This document shows, piece after piece, positions 17,048 through 25,821 of a DNA stretch of 64,000 nt. The stretch is taken from assembly GCA_041748175.1 (NCBI GenBank), contig JBGTDU010000161.1:1-64000 (forward strand). Direction: 5' to 3'. Both the position numbers and the translations under genes were made by a program. Every line of letters begins with the position of its first letter. Within the stretch, counting starts at the first letter, position 1. Under the pieces are notes generated by a model, which worked only from the letters and a program-made list of their open reading frames with translations, did no database searches and was not told where the DNA came from. Source of the DNA: JAHEJB01 sp041748175. Lineage in GTDB: Bacteria > Bacteroidota > Rhodothermia > Rhodothermales > Rubricoccaceae.

Positions 17048-18040
17048 TCATCCGTCCCTCGTCAGCTGTCCATTGTCGGTCCGGACGGAAGCGGAAGGCT
17101 TTTCCGGAACGATGTCGGGCGGACGAGCCGCCACCTCCACCAGGTCCACCGCCTCGCGGGTCTTCCTGAGAGCCAGGGTGTGGGCTTCATCGTCTGGCCG
17201 CACGTCGGCGAACTTCACAAGGTCAGCGACGCGAAGTGCGCCACGGATGTCTTTCAAGGCTGCTTCAGGAACACGACCGTTGGATGCGAGCGCGTCGGAT
17301 AGCTCGCGCGTAGTGAGTTCGAGCGCTGGCACATCCAGCGTGCGCGCGAGGTACGTGCGTAGGAGATCCGACAACTCCACGTAGAAGGGTTTGATTGCGG
17401 GTTCGGTCTGCGGAATCGCAAGTCCGGCGAGCCGCTGGAATGCCTCGGGGTAGGGTGCGAGCCTTGGCGCGACAGATTTTCCGAGTGCGCGCGACCGTCG
17501 CCAAAGCCAGAAAAGCAGCCCTGCTGCGAGAAGGATCCCCAAACCAAGCAGCACCCAGACCCAAAGTGGATTTGGAAAAATGGATGGCGGCCCCGGGGGC
17601 CGGAGTTCGCCCTCATCCCCCGACAGCACCGAACGAACGGGCAGCGCAATCGTATTGGACCGAACGGTGATTGTGTCTCCGCCCACCACCAGATCTACCG
17701 GAACGGGTCCGACGGCGGCATTATCCAGCGCGAATGTCGCCGCCGTGTAGACGAGGCTATCCACGCGAGTCCCACTCTCGATTCTGGGCGGCAGCCGACG
17801 CGCCGAAAAAACCTCGGCATCGCCGAAGGAAAGGAGTGGACCGGTCTCCGCGTCGCCATCGGGAACCTCCTGAAACGCGACGGTGCTTCCTGCCGAGGAC
17901 GCAACAGAGACGCTCAGTTCAAACCATTCACCGACGAAAACACTATCAACCGAAATGCTTAGCCGCGCCTCCTGTGCACGCAATGGGTGGACGGACATCA
18001 GGAGCGCGCAGCCTAAAGTCCCAAACCCAATGCTTCTCAT
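17048..18040 (-). CDS. BatD-like/DUF4381-type membrane protein
   Basis: A 330-residue protein with a signal peptide (cleaved near residue 22), a beta-rich extracytoplasmic part (~25-145), one membrane helix (~160-185, preceded by PSIFPNPLW) and a cytoplasmic helical domain. The helical domain contains KPFYVELSDLLRTYLARTL and the ELTTRELSDAL segment, which are shared with DUF4381 and the C-terminal region of BatD. Genes like this sit between the DUF58 and BatA genes in aerotolerance operons. The start overlaps the end of the DUF58 gene by 4 bp. The exact role is not known. Confidence 0.78.
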   Translation of the reverse strand: MRSIGFGTLGCALLMSVHPLRAQEARLSISVDSVFVGEWFELSVSVASSAGSTVAFQEVPDGDAETGPLLSFGDAEVFSARRLPPRIESGTRVDSLVYTAATFALDNAAVGPVPVDLVVGGDTITVRSNTIALPVRSVLSGDEGELRPPGPPSIFPNPLWVWVLLGLGILLAAGLLFWLWRRSRALGKSVAPRLAPYPEAFQRLAGLAIPQTEPAIKPFYVELSDLLRTYLARTLDVPALELTTRELSDALASNGRVPEAALKDIRGALRVADLVKFADVRPDDEAHTLALRKTREAVDLVEVAARPPDIVPEKPSASVRTDNGQLTRDG

Positions 18041-18915
18041 CGCCGCACCCTATTCCGCCGTTTAAAGAATGCTACGAGCGGCTCGATGTAGTCGCCGTCC
18101 GTGCGGACCGTTACCGAATCCACGCGCGCTTTTTTCAATGTCGATTGCACGACCGCCTCGCGATCGGCGGCGCGGGCCGAGAACGCATTGCGCGCGGCTT
18201 TGCTGGATGTATCCACGAGCACGGGGCGGCCGGTTTCAGCGTCCATCAGCGAAAGCAAGCCCACTTTGGGGAGCGCCTCCTCGCGCGGGTCGAGCAGCCG
18301 GATGGCAACGACGTCGTGTTTCTGCGCGAGCGTGCGAAGCGCCGTGTCGTAATCACGGTCGAGGAAATCGCTGACAAGGATCACGATGGACCTTCGGTTC
18401 AGCGTACGGTGGGCATGGTCGAGCGCGGCTCGGATGTTCGTCCCCTTTGATGCCGGTTCGTGTACGTACAGATCCCGGATGATCCGCAAAACATGTCTGC
18501 GCCCTTTCATCGGTGGTACGAAGCGCTCGATCTTGTCCGAGAACATCAGCAGCCCCACTTTGTCGTTGTTGCGGATCGCCGAGAAACCCAGCACCGCGCA
18601 GAGTTCAGCGGCAACCTCACGCTTGGCCGTTCCGCCCGATCCGAAATCCTCCGAGCCCGAAATGTCTACCATCAACAGCAGCGTTTGCTCGCGCTCTTCC
18701 TCGAAAAGCTTGATGTAGGGCTCGCCCATCCGCGCGGAAACGTTCCAGTCGATAGAGCGCACGTCGTCGCCGAACTGATACGGCCGAACTTCGGAGAATT
18801 CGATCCCGCTACCTCTAAACGCCGAGTGGTATTCGCCGCCAAAGACGTTTTCGACCAACCCCTTTGTCCGGATCTCGACGTGGCGGATTTTGCGGAAGAG
18901 TTCGCGGGGGATCAC
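18037..18915 (-). CDS. DUF58 domain protein (VWA-like), first gene of the Bat locus
   Basis: A 292-residue soluble protein with the DUF58 hallmark GIEFSEVRPYQFGDDVRSID (~residues 37-56) and IDWNVSARMGEPYIK. A VWA-like fold follows, with DISGSEDFG as the metal-site motif (~residue 85) and LVSDFLDRDYD later. DUF58 proteins are almost always encoded right after a MoxR AAA+ ATPase, which is thought to act on the VWA proteins. Here the next gene upstream is divergent purQ, so moxR is absent from this position. The start is GTG at 18915. Translation is coupled to the next gene by an ATGA overlap. Confidence 0.9.
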   Translation of the reverse strand: MIPRELFRKIRHVEIRTKGLVENVFGGEYHSAFRGSGIEFSEVRPYQFGDDVRSIDWNVSARMGEPYIKLFEEEREQTLLLMVDISGSEDFGSGGTAKREVAAELCAVLGFSAIRNNDKVGLLMFSDKIERFVPPMKGRRHVLRIIRDLYVHEPASKGTNIRAALDHAHRTLNRRSIVILVSDFLDRDYDTALRTLAQKHDVVAIRLLDPREEALPKVGLLSLMDAETGRPVLVDTSSKAARNAFSARAADREAVVQSTLKKARVDSVTVRTDGDYIEPLVAFFKRRNRVRR

Positions 18916-19014
18916 GGGAGGTTCGGAGATTGGCAGGAGGAAGCCGGCCGAGGCGCTAACGAACCCAGGCAGCGTAGATTACTTCTGCCTGTGCACACGC
19001 CCAAACGACCTCTC

Positions 19015-19725
19015 GTGAAGTTCGCTGTTCTCGTATTCCCCGGCTCCAACTGCGACCACGACGCCTACCACGCGGCGAAGCACGTCCTGGGGCAGGAGGC
19101 CACGTTCGTCTGGCACAAGGAAGAGACGATTGGCGACGCCGATGTGGTGATCGTGCCGGGCGGGTTTTCCTACGGGGATTACCTCCGCGCGGGCGCCATC
19201 GCGCGGTTCTCACCGGTGATGAAAGACGTGATCCGCTTCGCCAACAACGGCGGGTTGGTGCTGGGTGTATGCAACGGCTTCCAGGTGCTCTGCGAGGCGG
19301 GACTCCTCCCGGGAACGCTGATGCGCAATGCGTCGCTACGGTTTGTGTGCAAAGACGTGCATCTCCGCGTTGAAAACAACGCCACGCCCTTCACGAGCGA
19401 AGCCGCGACGGGCCAGGTCCTCAACATTCCGATTGCCCATGGCGAGGGCAACTTCACCGCCGACGAGGCTACGCTGGACGAGCTGGAGCGCAAAAACCGG
19501 ATCGTCTTCCGGTATTGCGACGCCAAAGGCAACTTGGCGCCGACATCCAACCCCAACGGTTCAGCGCGAAACATCGCCGGCATCATCAACGCGGAAGGCA
19601 ATGTGATGGGCATGATGCCCCACCCCGAGAGGTGCGTCGAAGCAATCCTCGGGAATGGATCGGAAGATGGCGCGGTGATATTTCGGTCGTTGATGAAGAG
19701 TGTGGAAGCGTCGGTTGCTGCGTAA
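19015..19725 (+). CDS. purQ: Phosphoribosylformylglycinamidine synthase, glutaminase subunit
   Basis: Class I glutamine amidotransferase subunit of FGAM synthase (purine biosynthesis step 4), supplying ammonia to PurL. It has 236 residues, starting KFAVLVFPGSNCDHD. The nucleophile Cys is in LGVCNGFQVL (~residue 86) and the catalytic His/Glu pair in GMMPHPERCVE near the C-terminus; PGGFSYGDYLRAGAIA is also typical. I chose the GTG at 19015 because PurQ proteins start with this M-K-F-A-V-L strand; GTG 18991 is an alternative. PurL and PurS are not in the window. Divergent from the bat locus. Confidence 0.95.
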   Translation: MKFAVLVFPGSNCDHDAYHAAKHVLGQEATFVWHKEETIGDADVVIVPGGFSYGDYLRAGAIARFSPVMKDVIRFANNGGLVLGVCNGFQVLCEAGLLPGTLMRNASLRFVCKDVHLRVENNATPFTSEAATGQVLNIPIAHGEGNFTADEATLDELERKNRIVFRYCDAKGNLAPTSNPNGSARNIAGIINAEGNVMGMMPHPERCVEAILGNGSEDGAVIFRSLMKSVEASVAA

Positions 19726-19767
19726 GGACGCGAAATGTCGCGCAGCAAAATGCGTGGGCCCCGTTGT

Positions 19768-20217
19768 CTATTGGTCCTTTTGGCCAAAAACGTCGCGAAG
19801 CGTTGCCTCGATCTCCGCCGGGATGGGAAACGGCGGCCCCGAGGTATTGAAATCTTCAAAGCTTTGGGCGCTGCCAACTTCCCCAAAGCGACCTTCCGGG
19901 CCGGGGGGACGACTCCACCAAAGCATATGCCCCTCGTTCGTATGAACGCCGCTAACACCGTAGCCGTCGGGCCAATCCAGGTTAATCGCACGTACGTCAC
20001 CGGCGTTGAGCGCGGCCCTCAATTTCTCCTCAATTTCGGCCGGCATCGGAAACGGCGGTCCCGAGGCGCGGAAATCTTCCAGAGTTTGATCGCTGCCCAC
20101 CTCGCCAAACCGACCGTTTGGCCCGCCGGGGTTGTACCACCACCTCAAATCGCCGCCGCCGTTGTGAACGCCATGGTTGCCGCCGTTTTCGTCGAACCAC
20201 TTGAGATCTACAAACAT
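19768..20217 (-). CDS. Small protein made of two ~70-residue tandem repeats (unknown function)
   Basis: A 149-residue protein consisting of two copies of one unit. Residues ~4-73 and ~74-149 share GVH...G..L.WW, GP.GRFGEVGS.Q..EDF, SGPPFP.PAEIE and a closing LR helix. The conserved Trp pair, the Gly-rich loop and the PAEIE helix suggest a small fold of its own; I do not recognise the family. There is no signal peptide. The gene begins 3 bp after the ABC-F gene stops, so it is in an operon with it, which hints at a translation-related or regulatory job (inference only). Confidence 0.7.
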   Translation of the reverse strand: MFVDLKWFDENGGNHGVHNGGGDLRWWYNPGGPNGRFGEVGSDQTLEDFRASGPPFPMPAEIEEKLRAALNAGDVRAINLDWPDGYGVSGVHTNEGHMLWWSRPPGPEGRFGEVGSAQSFEDFNTSGPPFPIPAEIEATLRDVFGQKDQ

Positions 20218-20219
20218 GA

Positions 20220-22271
20220 TTAGCCGGGCTGTGTGGCGACCTGCTCGGCAAGCTGTTCCCAGCGTTTGTAGAGCGCCTTCAGCGCCTGCTCTTCTGCTGC
20301 GAAGCGTGCCATCTCGGTCGAAAATCGTGTTGGATCCTGATAAAGCGTCGGATCTGCCAGGATCCGCTCCAGCGCCTCTTTATTTGCTTCCTTGTCGGTT
20401 ATCTCGGCCTCAAGCACTTCGAGCGCGCGGCGCTGCTGGTCGGGCTCAAGTATCGCCGGGTCCACATTCCCGTCCCCTTTCATTGCTTGGAAAAGCGCGT
20501 TACGGGCCTCAGCTTCGGCTCGCTTCTGCTCTTTGGTCTTCTTGACGGACGGTGCCTTTGCCTTCGTGCCGTTCGTGGAAGGTGTCTGATTTGACGGTTC
20601 GGAAACTGAGCCGACGTTGGAAGACTTGAGCCCGGCGGCGGTGCCGTGCTGGCGCTGCCACTGCGCATCCGAATAGGAACCAACGTATCGCTTCACGGTG
20701 CCGTCCTCTACGTACCACGTCTTCGTCGTGGTTTGGTCGATGAAATATCGGTCGTGGCTCACCAGCACGAAAGAGCCTGAATATTGGCGTAATGCCTCTG
20801 CGAGCACATTTTTCGACGCGATATCGAGGTGGTTTGTAGGCTCGTCGAGGATGAGGAAGTTGGCGGGGGAAAGCAGCGTACGGGCCAGGGCCAGACGGCT
20901 TCGCTCGCCTCCGGAAAGGACGCTGACAGACTTGAAGACGTCATCACCACGAAAGAGAAATGCTCCGAGAAGCGAGCGTAGCTCCGTCTCGGACTGGCCG
21001 CGCCCGACCTCCCGGAGGCTGGTCAGGACGTCGAACGAAGGGTTGAGGGCCTCAGCCTGGTGCTGCGCGAAAAAGGCATCCACCACTTTGTGGCCAAGCG
21101 CGCGCTTGCCATCGAAGGGCTCTGTTCCCAACAGCATCCGCGCCAGCGTCGACTTGCCCGCGCCATTCTTACCAACCAGTGCAATCTTATCGCCCTTCTC
21201 AACAATCAGTGGCTCAACATCCTTGAAAACTGCCGTGTCATTGCCCTTGCTATTGGGGTAGGATTTTGAAAACCTCGAAAGCTCCACCACCACCCGCCCA
21301 GAGGCTGGCGCGGACGGGAAGCGAAAATGAATGGCGGCGTCATCGGAGGGCGGCGGTTGAAGCCGTTCCAGCCTCTCCAACATTTTGATTCGGCTTTGCG
21401 CTTGCTTGGCTTTCGTCGCTTTGGCGCGGAACCGCTGGATGAATCGCTCGGTCTCCGCAATGAGCTTTTGCTGGTTGTCGAACGAGGCCTGCTGCAATGC
21501 GCGTCGCTCTTCGCGATCTTGCAAATAAAAGGTGTAATTGCCTGCGTACTCCTCAACTCGCCCGTTCGCGAGTTCCGCGATGCGCGTCGTCATCCGGTCG
21601 AGGAAGTAGCGGTCGTGCGAGACAACGACGACAGCACCGGGGTAGCTCCTCAGGTAGCCTTCCAGCCAGTCGATGGACTCGATGTCGAGGTGGTTGGTCG
21701 GTTCGTCGAGGAGGAGCACCGTTGGCCGACGCAACAGGATCATGGCGAGTGCCACCCGCATGCGCCAACCGCCTGAGAACGTGTTGAGCGGTCGGTGCAT
21801 TTCTTCGATGGAGAAACCAAGACCGTGCAGCACAGCCTCCGTGCGCGCTTCCATCGTATGCGACTCATGGGCCAGCAGTTGCGAATGGACCTGGTCGAAC
21901 CGTGCCACCAGCTTCATATACGCCGCCGACTTGTGGTCTGCATGGGCCTCCATTTTGGCACCAAGCTGCTTTTCTTCCTTTTCCAGCTCACGGATCTCAT
22001 CGAACGCATGGAGGGCCTCGCTGAGCGGGCTGCCATTCAGATCCATCTCCTGAACGTCCTGAGCGAGGTAACCAACGCTCGTCGTTCCCTCTAACGTCAC
22101 TTCGCCAGCGTCGGCATGTTGTTGTTTGGCGAGGATTCTCAGCAGCGTCGTCTTCCCGGCGCCATTCGGCCCGATCAGGCCAATCCGCTGCCCCGGCTTG
22201 ATGGTCCACGTGAGCCCATCGAAGATCGGGTCGCCGCCAAAAGCGAGGTGGAGGTTTTGGAGATAGAGCAC
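20220..22271 (-). CDS. ABC-F family ATP-binding protein (ribosome-associated)
   Basis: A 683-residue soluble protein with two ABC ATPase domains and no membrane segment. Domain 1 has GPNGAGKTTLLR (Walker A), FSGGWRMRVALA (signature) and LLLDEPTNHLD. The interdomain linker (~residues 240-310) is a charged helical hairpin. Domain 2 has GKNGAGKSTLAR, LSGGERSRLALA and LILDEPTNHLD. A Lys/Glu-rich C-terminal extension (~560-683) suggests a coiled coil. ABC-F proteins bind the ribosomal E site and modulate elongation or confer antibiotic resistance. The long C-terminal extension is Uup/YheS-like, but which subfamily cannot be settled by eye. Confidence 0.93.
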   Translation of the reverse strand: MLYLQNLHLAFGGDPIFDGLTWTIKPGQRIGLIGPNGAGKTTLLRILAKQQHADAGEVTLEGTTSVGYLAQDVQEMDLNGSPLSEALHAFDEIRELEKEEKQLGAKMEAHADHKSAAYMKLVARFDQVHSQLLAHESHTMEARTEAVLHGLGFSIEEMHRPLNTFSGGWRMRVALAMILLRRPTVLLLDEPTNHLDIESIDWLEGYLRSYPGAVVVVSHDRYFLDRMTTRIAELANGRVEEYAGNYTFYLQDREERRALQQASFDNQQKLIAETERFIQRFRAKATKAKQAQSRIKMLERLERLQPPPSDDAAIHFRFPSAPASGRVVVELSRFSKSYPNSKGNDTAVFKDVEPLIVEKGDKIALVGKNGAGKSTLARMLLGTEPFDGKRALGHKVVDAFFAQHQAEALNPSFDVLTSLREVGRGQSETELRSLLGAFLFRGDDVFKSVSVLSGGERSRLALARTLLSPANFLILDEPTNHLDIASKNVLAEALRQYSGSFVLVSHDRYFIDQTTTKTWYVEDGTVKRYVGSYSDAQWQRQHGTAAGLKSSNVGSVSEPSNQTPSTNGTKAKAPSVKKTKEQKRAEAEARNALFQAMKGDGNVDPAILEPDQQRRALEVLEAEITDKEANKEALERILADPTLYQDPTRFSTEMARFAAEEQALKALYKRWEQLAEQVATQPG

Positions 22272-22313
22272 AGGAAACGATGAACGCTGAAGGATGAACG
22301 CTGAACTTTGTCG

Positions 22314-22481
22314 CTAGGGGTCTGTCGGACTTAGGGGTTCGTTGCGGGGCGAGTGGGAAATCGAGACCAGTTGTTCGCTCTTTTGAGGCGCATAGCGGGA
22401 CTATGTAACGAAAGAGAGCGGAGAAATGGGCCGATTAACCGCCGCCGCAGTAGAATCTGCCTAGGTCCGACAGACCCCTAG
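22314..22481. mobile_element. MITE-like element, copy 1 (168 bp, 22-bp inverted ends)
   Basis: The ends read CTAG then GGGTCTGTCGGAC, inverted at the other side as GTCCGACAGACCC then CTAG. The 22-bp termini differ at one position. The interior is non-coding. A second copy in opposite orientation lies at 32170-32316 and shares internal blocks such as TCTCCGCTCT and TTTCGTTAC. CTAG at both outer ends may be a 4-bp target duplication. Confidence 0.75.
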
Positions 22482-22498
22482 TCGTTGCGCGTTGTGTT

Positions 22499-22867
22499 TT
22501 AGATAGTGGTTGTGATGATGGCAACGATCTCGCGGGTTTTGCCAATGAGCGGATCGAGCCGGTGTGCAGGAAGGATGTTGGAGAGAGCCAAGAGTTTCAG
22601 GTGGAAAAGGCACTCTCGGCCTTCCTTCTGGGATATCTGCAGCTTGTGCACAAAGTCCCTCCGTGATTCGCCGGAACGGGCTTCCGATACGTTTGCGCCA
22701 ATGGAAACGGCCGCTCGCAAATACTGATTCCCAACAATCCAACCAGCCCGATCATCCTGGTCCTGTAAAACACGAAACAGGTTCACTGCCCGCGCGGCAT
22801 ACGCTAGGGTTCGTTCCTCAATGTCTTGTGGTTCTTGATGGTCGCCGGACGACTCTTCAGCCTTCAT
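22499..22867 (-). CDS. Four-helix bundle protein (23S rRNA intervening-sequence protein family)
   Basis: A 122-residue helical protein of the IVP/avd-like family, recognised by YAARAVNLFRVLQ, the central VGNQYLRAAVSIGANVSEA (~residues 45-63) and SGESRRDFVHKLQISQKE. Family members form pentameric four-helix bundles. They are found inside 23S rRNA insertions or scattered in genomes next to intergenic repeats, and the function is unclear. Here the start codon lies within ATGAAGGGTGAACG-like words, and related words follow the MITE on the other side. It is upstream of no obvious partner. Confidence 0.88.
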   Translation of the reverse strand: MKAEESSGDHQEPQDIEERTLAYAARAVNLFRVLQDQDDRAGWIVGNQYLRAAVSIGANVSEARSGESRRDFVHKLQISQKEGRECLFHLKLLALSNILPAHRLDPLIGKTREIVAIITTTI

Positions 22868-22885
22868 CGTTCACCCTTCATCATT

Positions 22886-24379
22886 CTAATATGCGTTTTC
22901 ATGGCCGAAGCCTTTCATCACGGTCATCGCCATGATCTTCGCGTCGAGCCAAAGGGACCAGTTCTGGATGTAGTATAGATCGTACTGTATACGCTTCTCG
23001 AGGCTTGTATTGCCTCGCCAACCGTTGACCTGCGCCCATCCTGTGATCCCGGCTTTCATCTTGTGGCGCAGCATGTAGCCCGGGATTTCATGCCGGAAGT
23101 TCTCGATCAGAACTGGCCGCTCTGGCCGCGGCCCGACCACCGACATGTCTCCCTTCAATACATTGAAGAACTGAGGCAACTCGTCCAGGCTGGACTTACG
23201 GAGAAAGGCACCCGTCGGGGTCGCGCGATTTTCGCCATCCTCAGCCCAAACCGCTCCCGTCTTGGCCTCAGCCCCAACGGGCATCGAACGAAACTTGAGG
23301 ATTGTGAACGAATGTCCGTTCAGGCCCATGCGCTCCTGTCTGTAGAAAACGGGCCCGCGCGAAGAGAGCTTGACGGCAATCGAGAGGGCAAGGAATAGAG
23401 GAGACAACAGCAGGATTGCCAGTGCCGAAAAGCCGATATCAATGGCGCGTTTCACGATATGGCGGATGTCGAACGGTGCCTCGTCGATCAGGTGGATAAT
23501 CGGAAGGCCATCAATATCCGAGATCCGGCTGTTCAGAAGGAGATCAAGGTGGAAGAGATCGGGGACGAGGCACATGTTGGCAGTCCGTCGCGAAACTGCG
23601 TCGGCGATGCTTTCAATTTTGTGCACGGCTGACAACGGAAGGGCGGCATAGACGAGATCGACCGACCGGCCGCGCTCGGCCAGCCCGTCCAGCACCTCGC
23701 CGATGGCGTCCACCGGGCCGAGGATCTCGGCAGCGGGGCCGGTGCGCTGAGCCCTGTCCAGAGCCGAGCCGAGAAGGACTGTATCCTGCTTGTCGTCGAG
23801 GAACCCAACCACGTCGATGCCCATCCAGGGGTAGTGCCGAAAGGCTGCCGCCAGTCGTTCCCCGGCCACGCCGGCACCCACAATCAGCACGCGCCGCACG
23901 TTCCTTCCCTGTTGGCGCGCGCGGCGGAGAGCAACGAAAATGGTCAGCCGAACGCCCACCAACAGCGACGAGGACATCACCCCGAACAACAACATGTGGA
24001 CGCGCGAAAATTGAAACTCACGGTAAAAAAATACGGCGGCTATTGAGGCGACGAGCCCGAGGAAAACGGCCTTGGCAACGGCAAAAATGACAAGCGTGAG
24101 TCGCTGTGCGCGGCGTGTTTCATACAGCCCCGAGAGCAGGAATATTGCGCCCCAGAGCACAAGTACGGCCGGAAGGAACCGCAGGTAGGTGGAAAGCGCA
24201 ACCTCGTACAGCCCGACCGTGAGGGGTAGAACACTCGACAATGTCTCTGCGACACTGGTGGAATTGACATCGAGAAGCCGGAACCGAACGTAAAACGCGA
24301 CGATCCACGCTATGCCGATAAGGACGAGGTCGGCGACGAACAACCCACGTTGGAGCGCTTGGCTTTTCTCTTTTAGCAT
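22886..24379 (-). CDS. Undecaprenyl-phosphate sugar phosphotransferase (WcaJ/CpsE-type)
   Basis: Inner-membrane enzyme that transfers a sugar 1-phosphate to undecaprenyl phosphate, starting exopolysaccharide repeat synthesis. In 497 residues there are four N-terminal membrane helices (to ~130), a CoA-binding-like Rossmann region (VLIVGAGVAGERLA, ~residue 145) and a further helix at ~290-310. The catalytic bacterial sugar transferase domain has SSRGPVFYRQERMGLNG, FTILKFRSM, the DELPQFFNVLKGDMSVVGPRP motif and GITGWAQVNGWRG. No other polysaccharide genes are adjacent. The sugar is unknown; glucose or galactose is usual for this architecture. Confidence 0.93.
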   Translation of the reverse strand: MLKEKSQALQRGLFVADLVLIGIAWIVAFYVRFRLLDVNSTSVAETLSSVLPLTVGLYEVALSTYLRFLPAVLVLWGAIFLLSGLYETRRAQRLTLVIFAVAKAVFLGLVASIAAVFFYREFQFSRVHMLLFGVMSSSLLVGVRLTIFVALRRARQQGRNVRRVLIVGAGVAGERLAAAFRHYPWMGIDVVGFLDDKQDTVLLGSALDRAQRTGPAAEILGPVDAIGEVLDGLAERGRSVDLVYAALPLSAVHKIESIADAVSRRTANMCLVPDLFHLDLLLNSRISDIDGLPIIHLIDEAPFDIRHIVKRAIDIGFSALAILLLSPLFLALSIAVKLSSRGPVFYRQERMGLNGHSFTILKFRSMPVGAEAKTGAVWAEDGENRATPTGAFLRKSSLDELPQFFNVLKGDMSVVGPRPERPVLIENFRHEIPGYMLRHKMKAGITGWAQVNGWRGNTSLEKRIQYDLYYIQNWSLWLDAKIMAMTVMKGFGHENAY

Positions 24380-24672
24380 GAGCGTTCTATGTCATCTCTG
24401 GCCCGCTCGACCATCCCAAAAGTCCAGCAAACGCGCCAAGGCGTTCGAACCCACGTGTTATCGGTGGGATCAGGACAATCTCCAAGGGTACGCGAGGTTG
24501 TGCGAAAAATACGGTGGTCATTCCCATCGTATGCGGCCATCCTATCATGTGTACGGCAAAGGATGTGGACGCCGGTTCTCAGCGATTCGAGTACAAAAGA
24601 GGAGCGGTAGATAGACGAACGCGCGAACACCTAAGCGCGTGGACAATCCCGATAACATTTTGTATCGCGATC

Positions 24673-25491
24673 TCACGATACCGTCGCTTCGTCCAATGGA
24701 CGTAGCTGGTCAGGGTGGGTCGCTCGAATTAGTCCGCGCGCAAGCGCACGCGTCGAGCTGATCAAGGGGGTACCCGCCAGCTCATACTCGGGGACGGCAA
24801 GGGGTAGCTCCGTGCAGCCGAGGATGACAGCCTCGGCACCTTTTTCGACGAGGTGTTCAACGCCCGCGAGCAGGGCGGCGCGGGCACGATCGGAGGGCGG
24901 CATGCTCTTCGCTTTCAGGCCCCAAACGCCGTCGAAGATAGACGCCTGAACGGCGCTTTGGATGTCCGAATCGGGAACGACGGCGGCAATTCCCGCCATT
25001 TCAAGCCCAAGCTGGTGCAGGCGATTGTCGATGGAGGAATCCGTGGCGAGCACGCCAATTGTCCGAGCATCCGGCGTCCGGATCCGGATCATATCGATGA
25101 TGGTGTCCACAATGTGAAGGATTCTGATCGTACGTCCTTCGATCTCCATGGCCTCGCGCAACCGATCGAAAAGGATTGGCGCGTGAGCGGTGTTGCAGGG
25201 AATGCCCACGATCGAACATCCGGCAAGGTGCAATCGCCTAAGGACCTCGACCATTGCCGGCACGGGGCTCGGCGCAGTCTCCGGGTTGGCAATCCACATG
25301 CTGCGATCGGGGAATCGGCCGGGATATGATATTAACGTGACTGGCAGGTGCTCTTGATCACTACCCGCGTCGGTCTCGTTGAATATTGCGCGGACGAGGT
25401 CGAGCCCCGCGTACGGGCCAAGTCCGCCAAGGACGCCGATAGCGTTCCGCTCGTCAGGAGATGGGGCCGTTTGTAGAGGAGAAAACGTCAA
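24673..25491 (-). CDS. Aspartate/glutamate racemase family protein
   Basis: Cofactor-independent amino-acid racemase fold (272 residues). Both catalytic cysteines are present: GIPCNTAHAP at ~residue 98 and VILGCTELPL at ~residue 224, on the two-domain pseudo-symmetric scaffold. The opening GVLGGLGPYAGLDLV matches aspartate racemase and the YgeA/RacX group better than glutamate racemase MurI. The substrate could be aspartate or a broader set of amino acids. The only start near the conserved N-terminus is TTG. About 290 bp with no recognisable gene separate it from the sugar transferase gene. Confidence 0.87.
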   Translation of the reverse strand: MTFSPLQTAPSPDERNAIGVLGGLGPYAGLDLVRAIFNETDAGSDQEHLPVTLISYPGRFPDRSMWIANPETAPSPVPAMVEVLRRLHLAGCSIVGIPCNTAHAPILFDRLREAMEIEGRTIRILHIVDTIIDMIRIRTPDARTIGVLATDSSIDNRLHQLGLEMAGIAAVVPDSDIQSAVQASIFDGVWGLKAKSMPPSDRARAALLAGVEHLVEKGAEAVILGCTELPLAVPEYELAGTPLISSTRALARGLIRATHPDQLRPLDEATVS

Positions 25492-25749
25492 TACGGGCCG
25501 TCGTGGCAGGTCTGGGATGCGGAGCAGAGCAAGAAACGCCGGAAAGAGGCAACACTTCGGGAGAACCTAGCACGGCTACGACACCGAATCGACGTACAGG
25601 ACCGGATTTTTCGGAAAGTGCACGGCTGCCCCGATCCGTGACAGGACGGATCTGATTTGCACACGGCATATTCGTTGAACGCCCTGCACGTGAACCTGTA
25701 TTTTTTCGGTTCTCAGCCGATTCCAACCAGCCCGTGGTGTCGGTCGCTT

Positions 25750-25820
25750 TGCCCGATGGTGTAATGGCAGCACATCACTCTTTGGAAGTGGTCGTGGAGG
25801 TTCGAATCCTCCTCGGGCAA
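25750..25820 (+). tRNA. tRNA-Gln (anticodon TTG)
   Basis: 71-nt tRNA: acceptor TGCCCGA/TCGGGCA, short D arm GTG..CAC, anticodon stem TCACT/AGTGG (first pair T-G) with loop CTTTGGA giving anticodon TTG, T arm GGAGG-TTCGAAT-CCTCC, discriminator A. CCA is not encoded. Followed directly by two 105-bp repeats that each end with this tRNA's own 3' sequence. Confidence 0.96.
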
Positions 25821-25821
25821 C

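Noticed and set aside
24380..24672. Possible small gene between the sugar transferase and racemase genes
   Set aside because: Several short frames on both strands, none with a domain, ribosome site or biased codon use.
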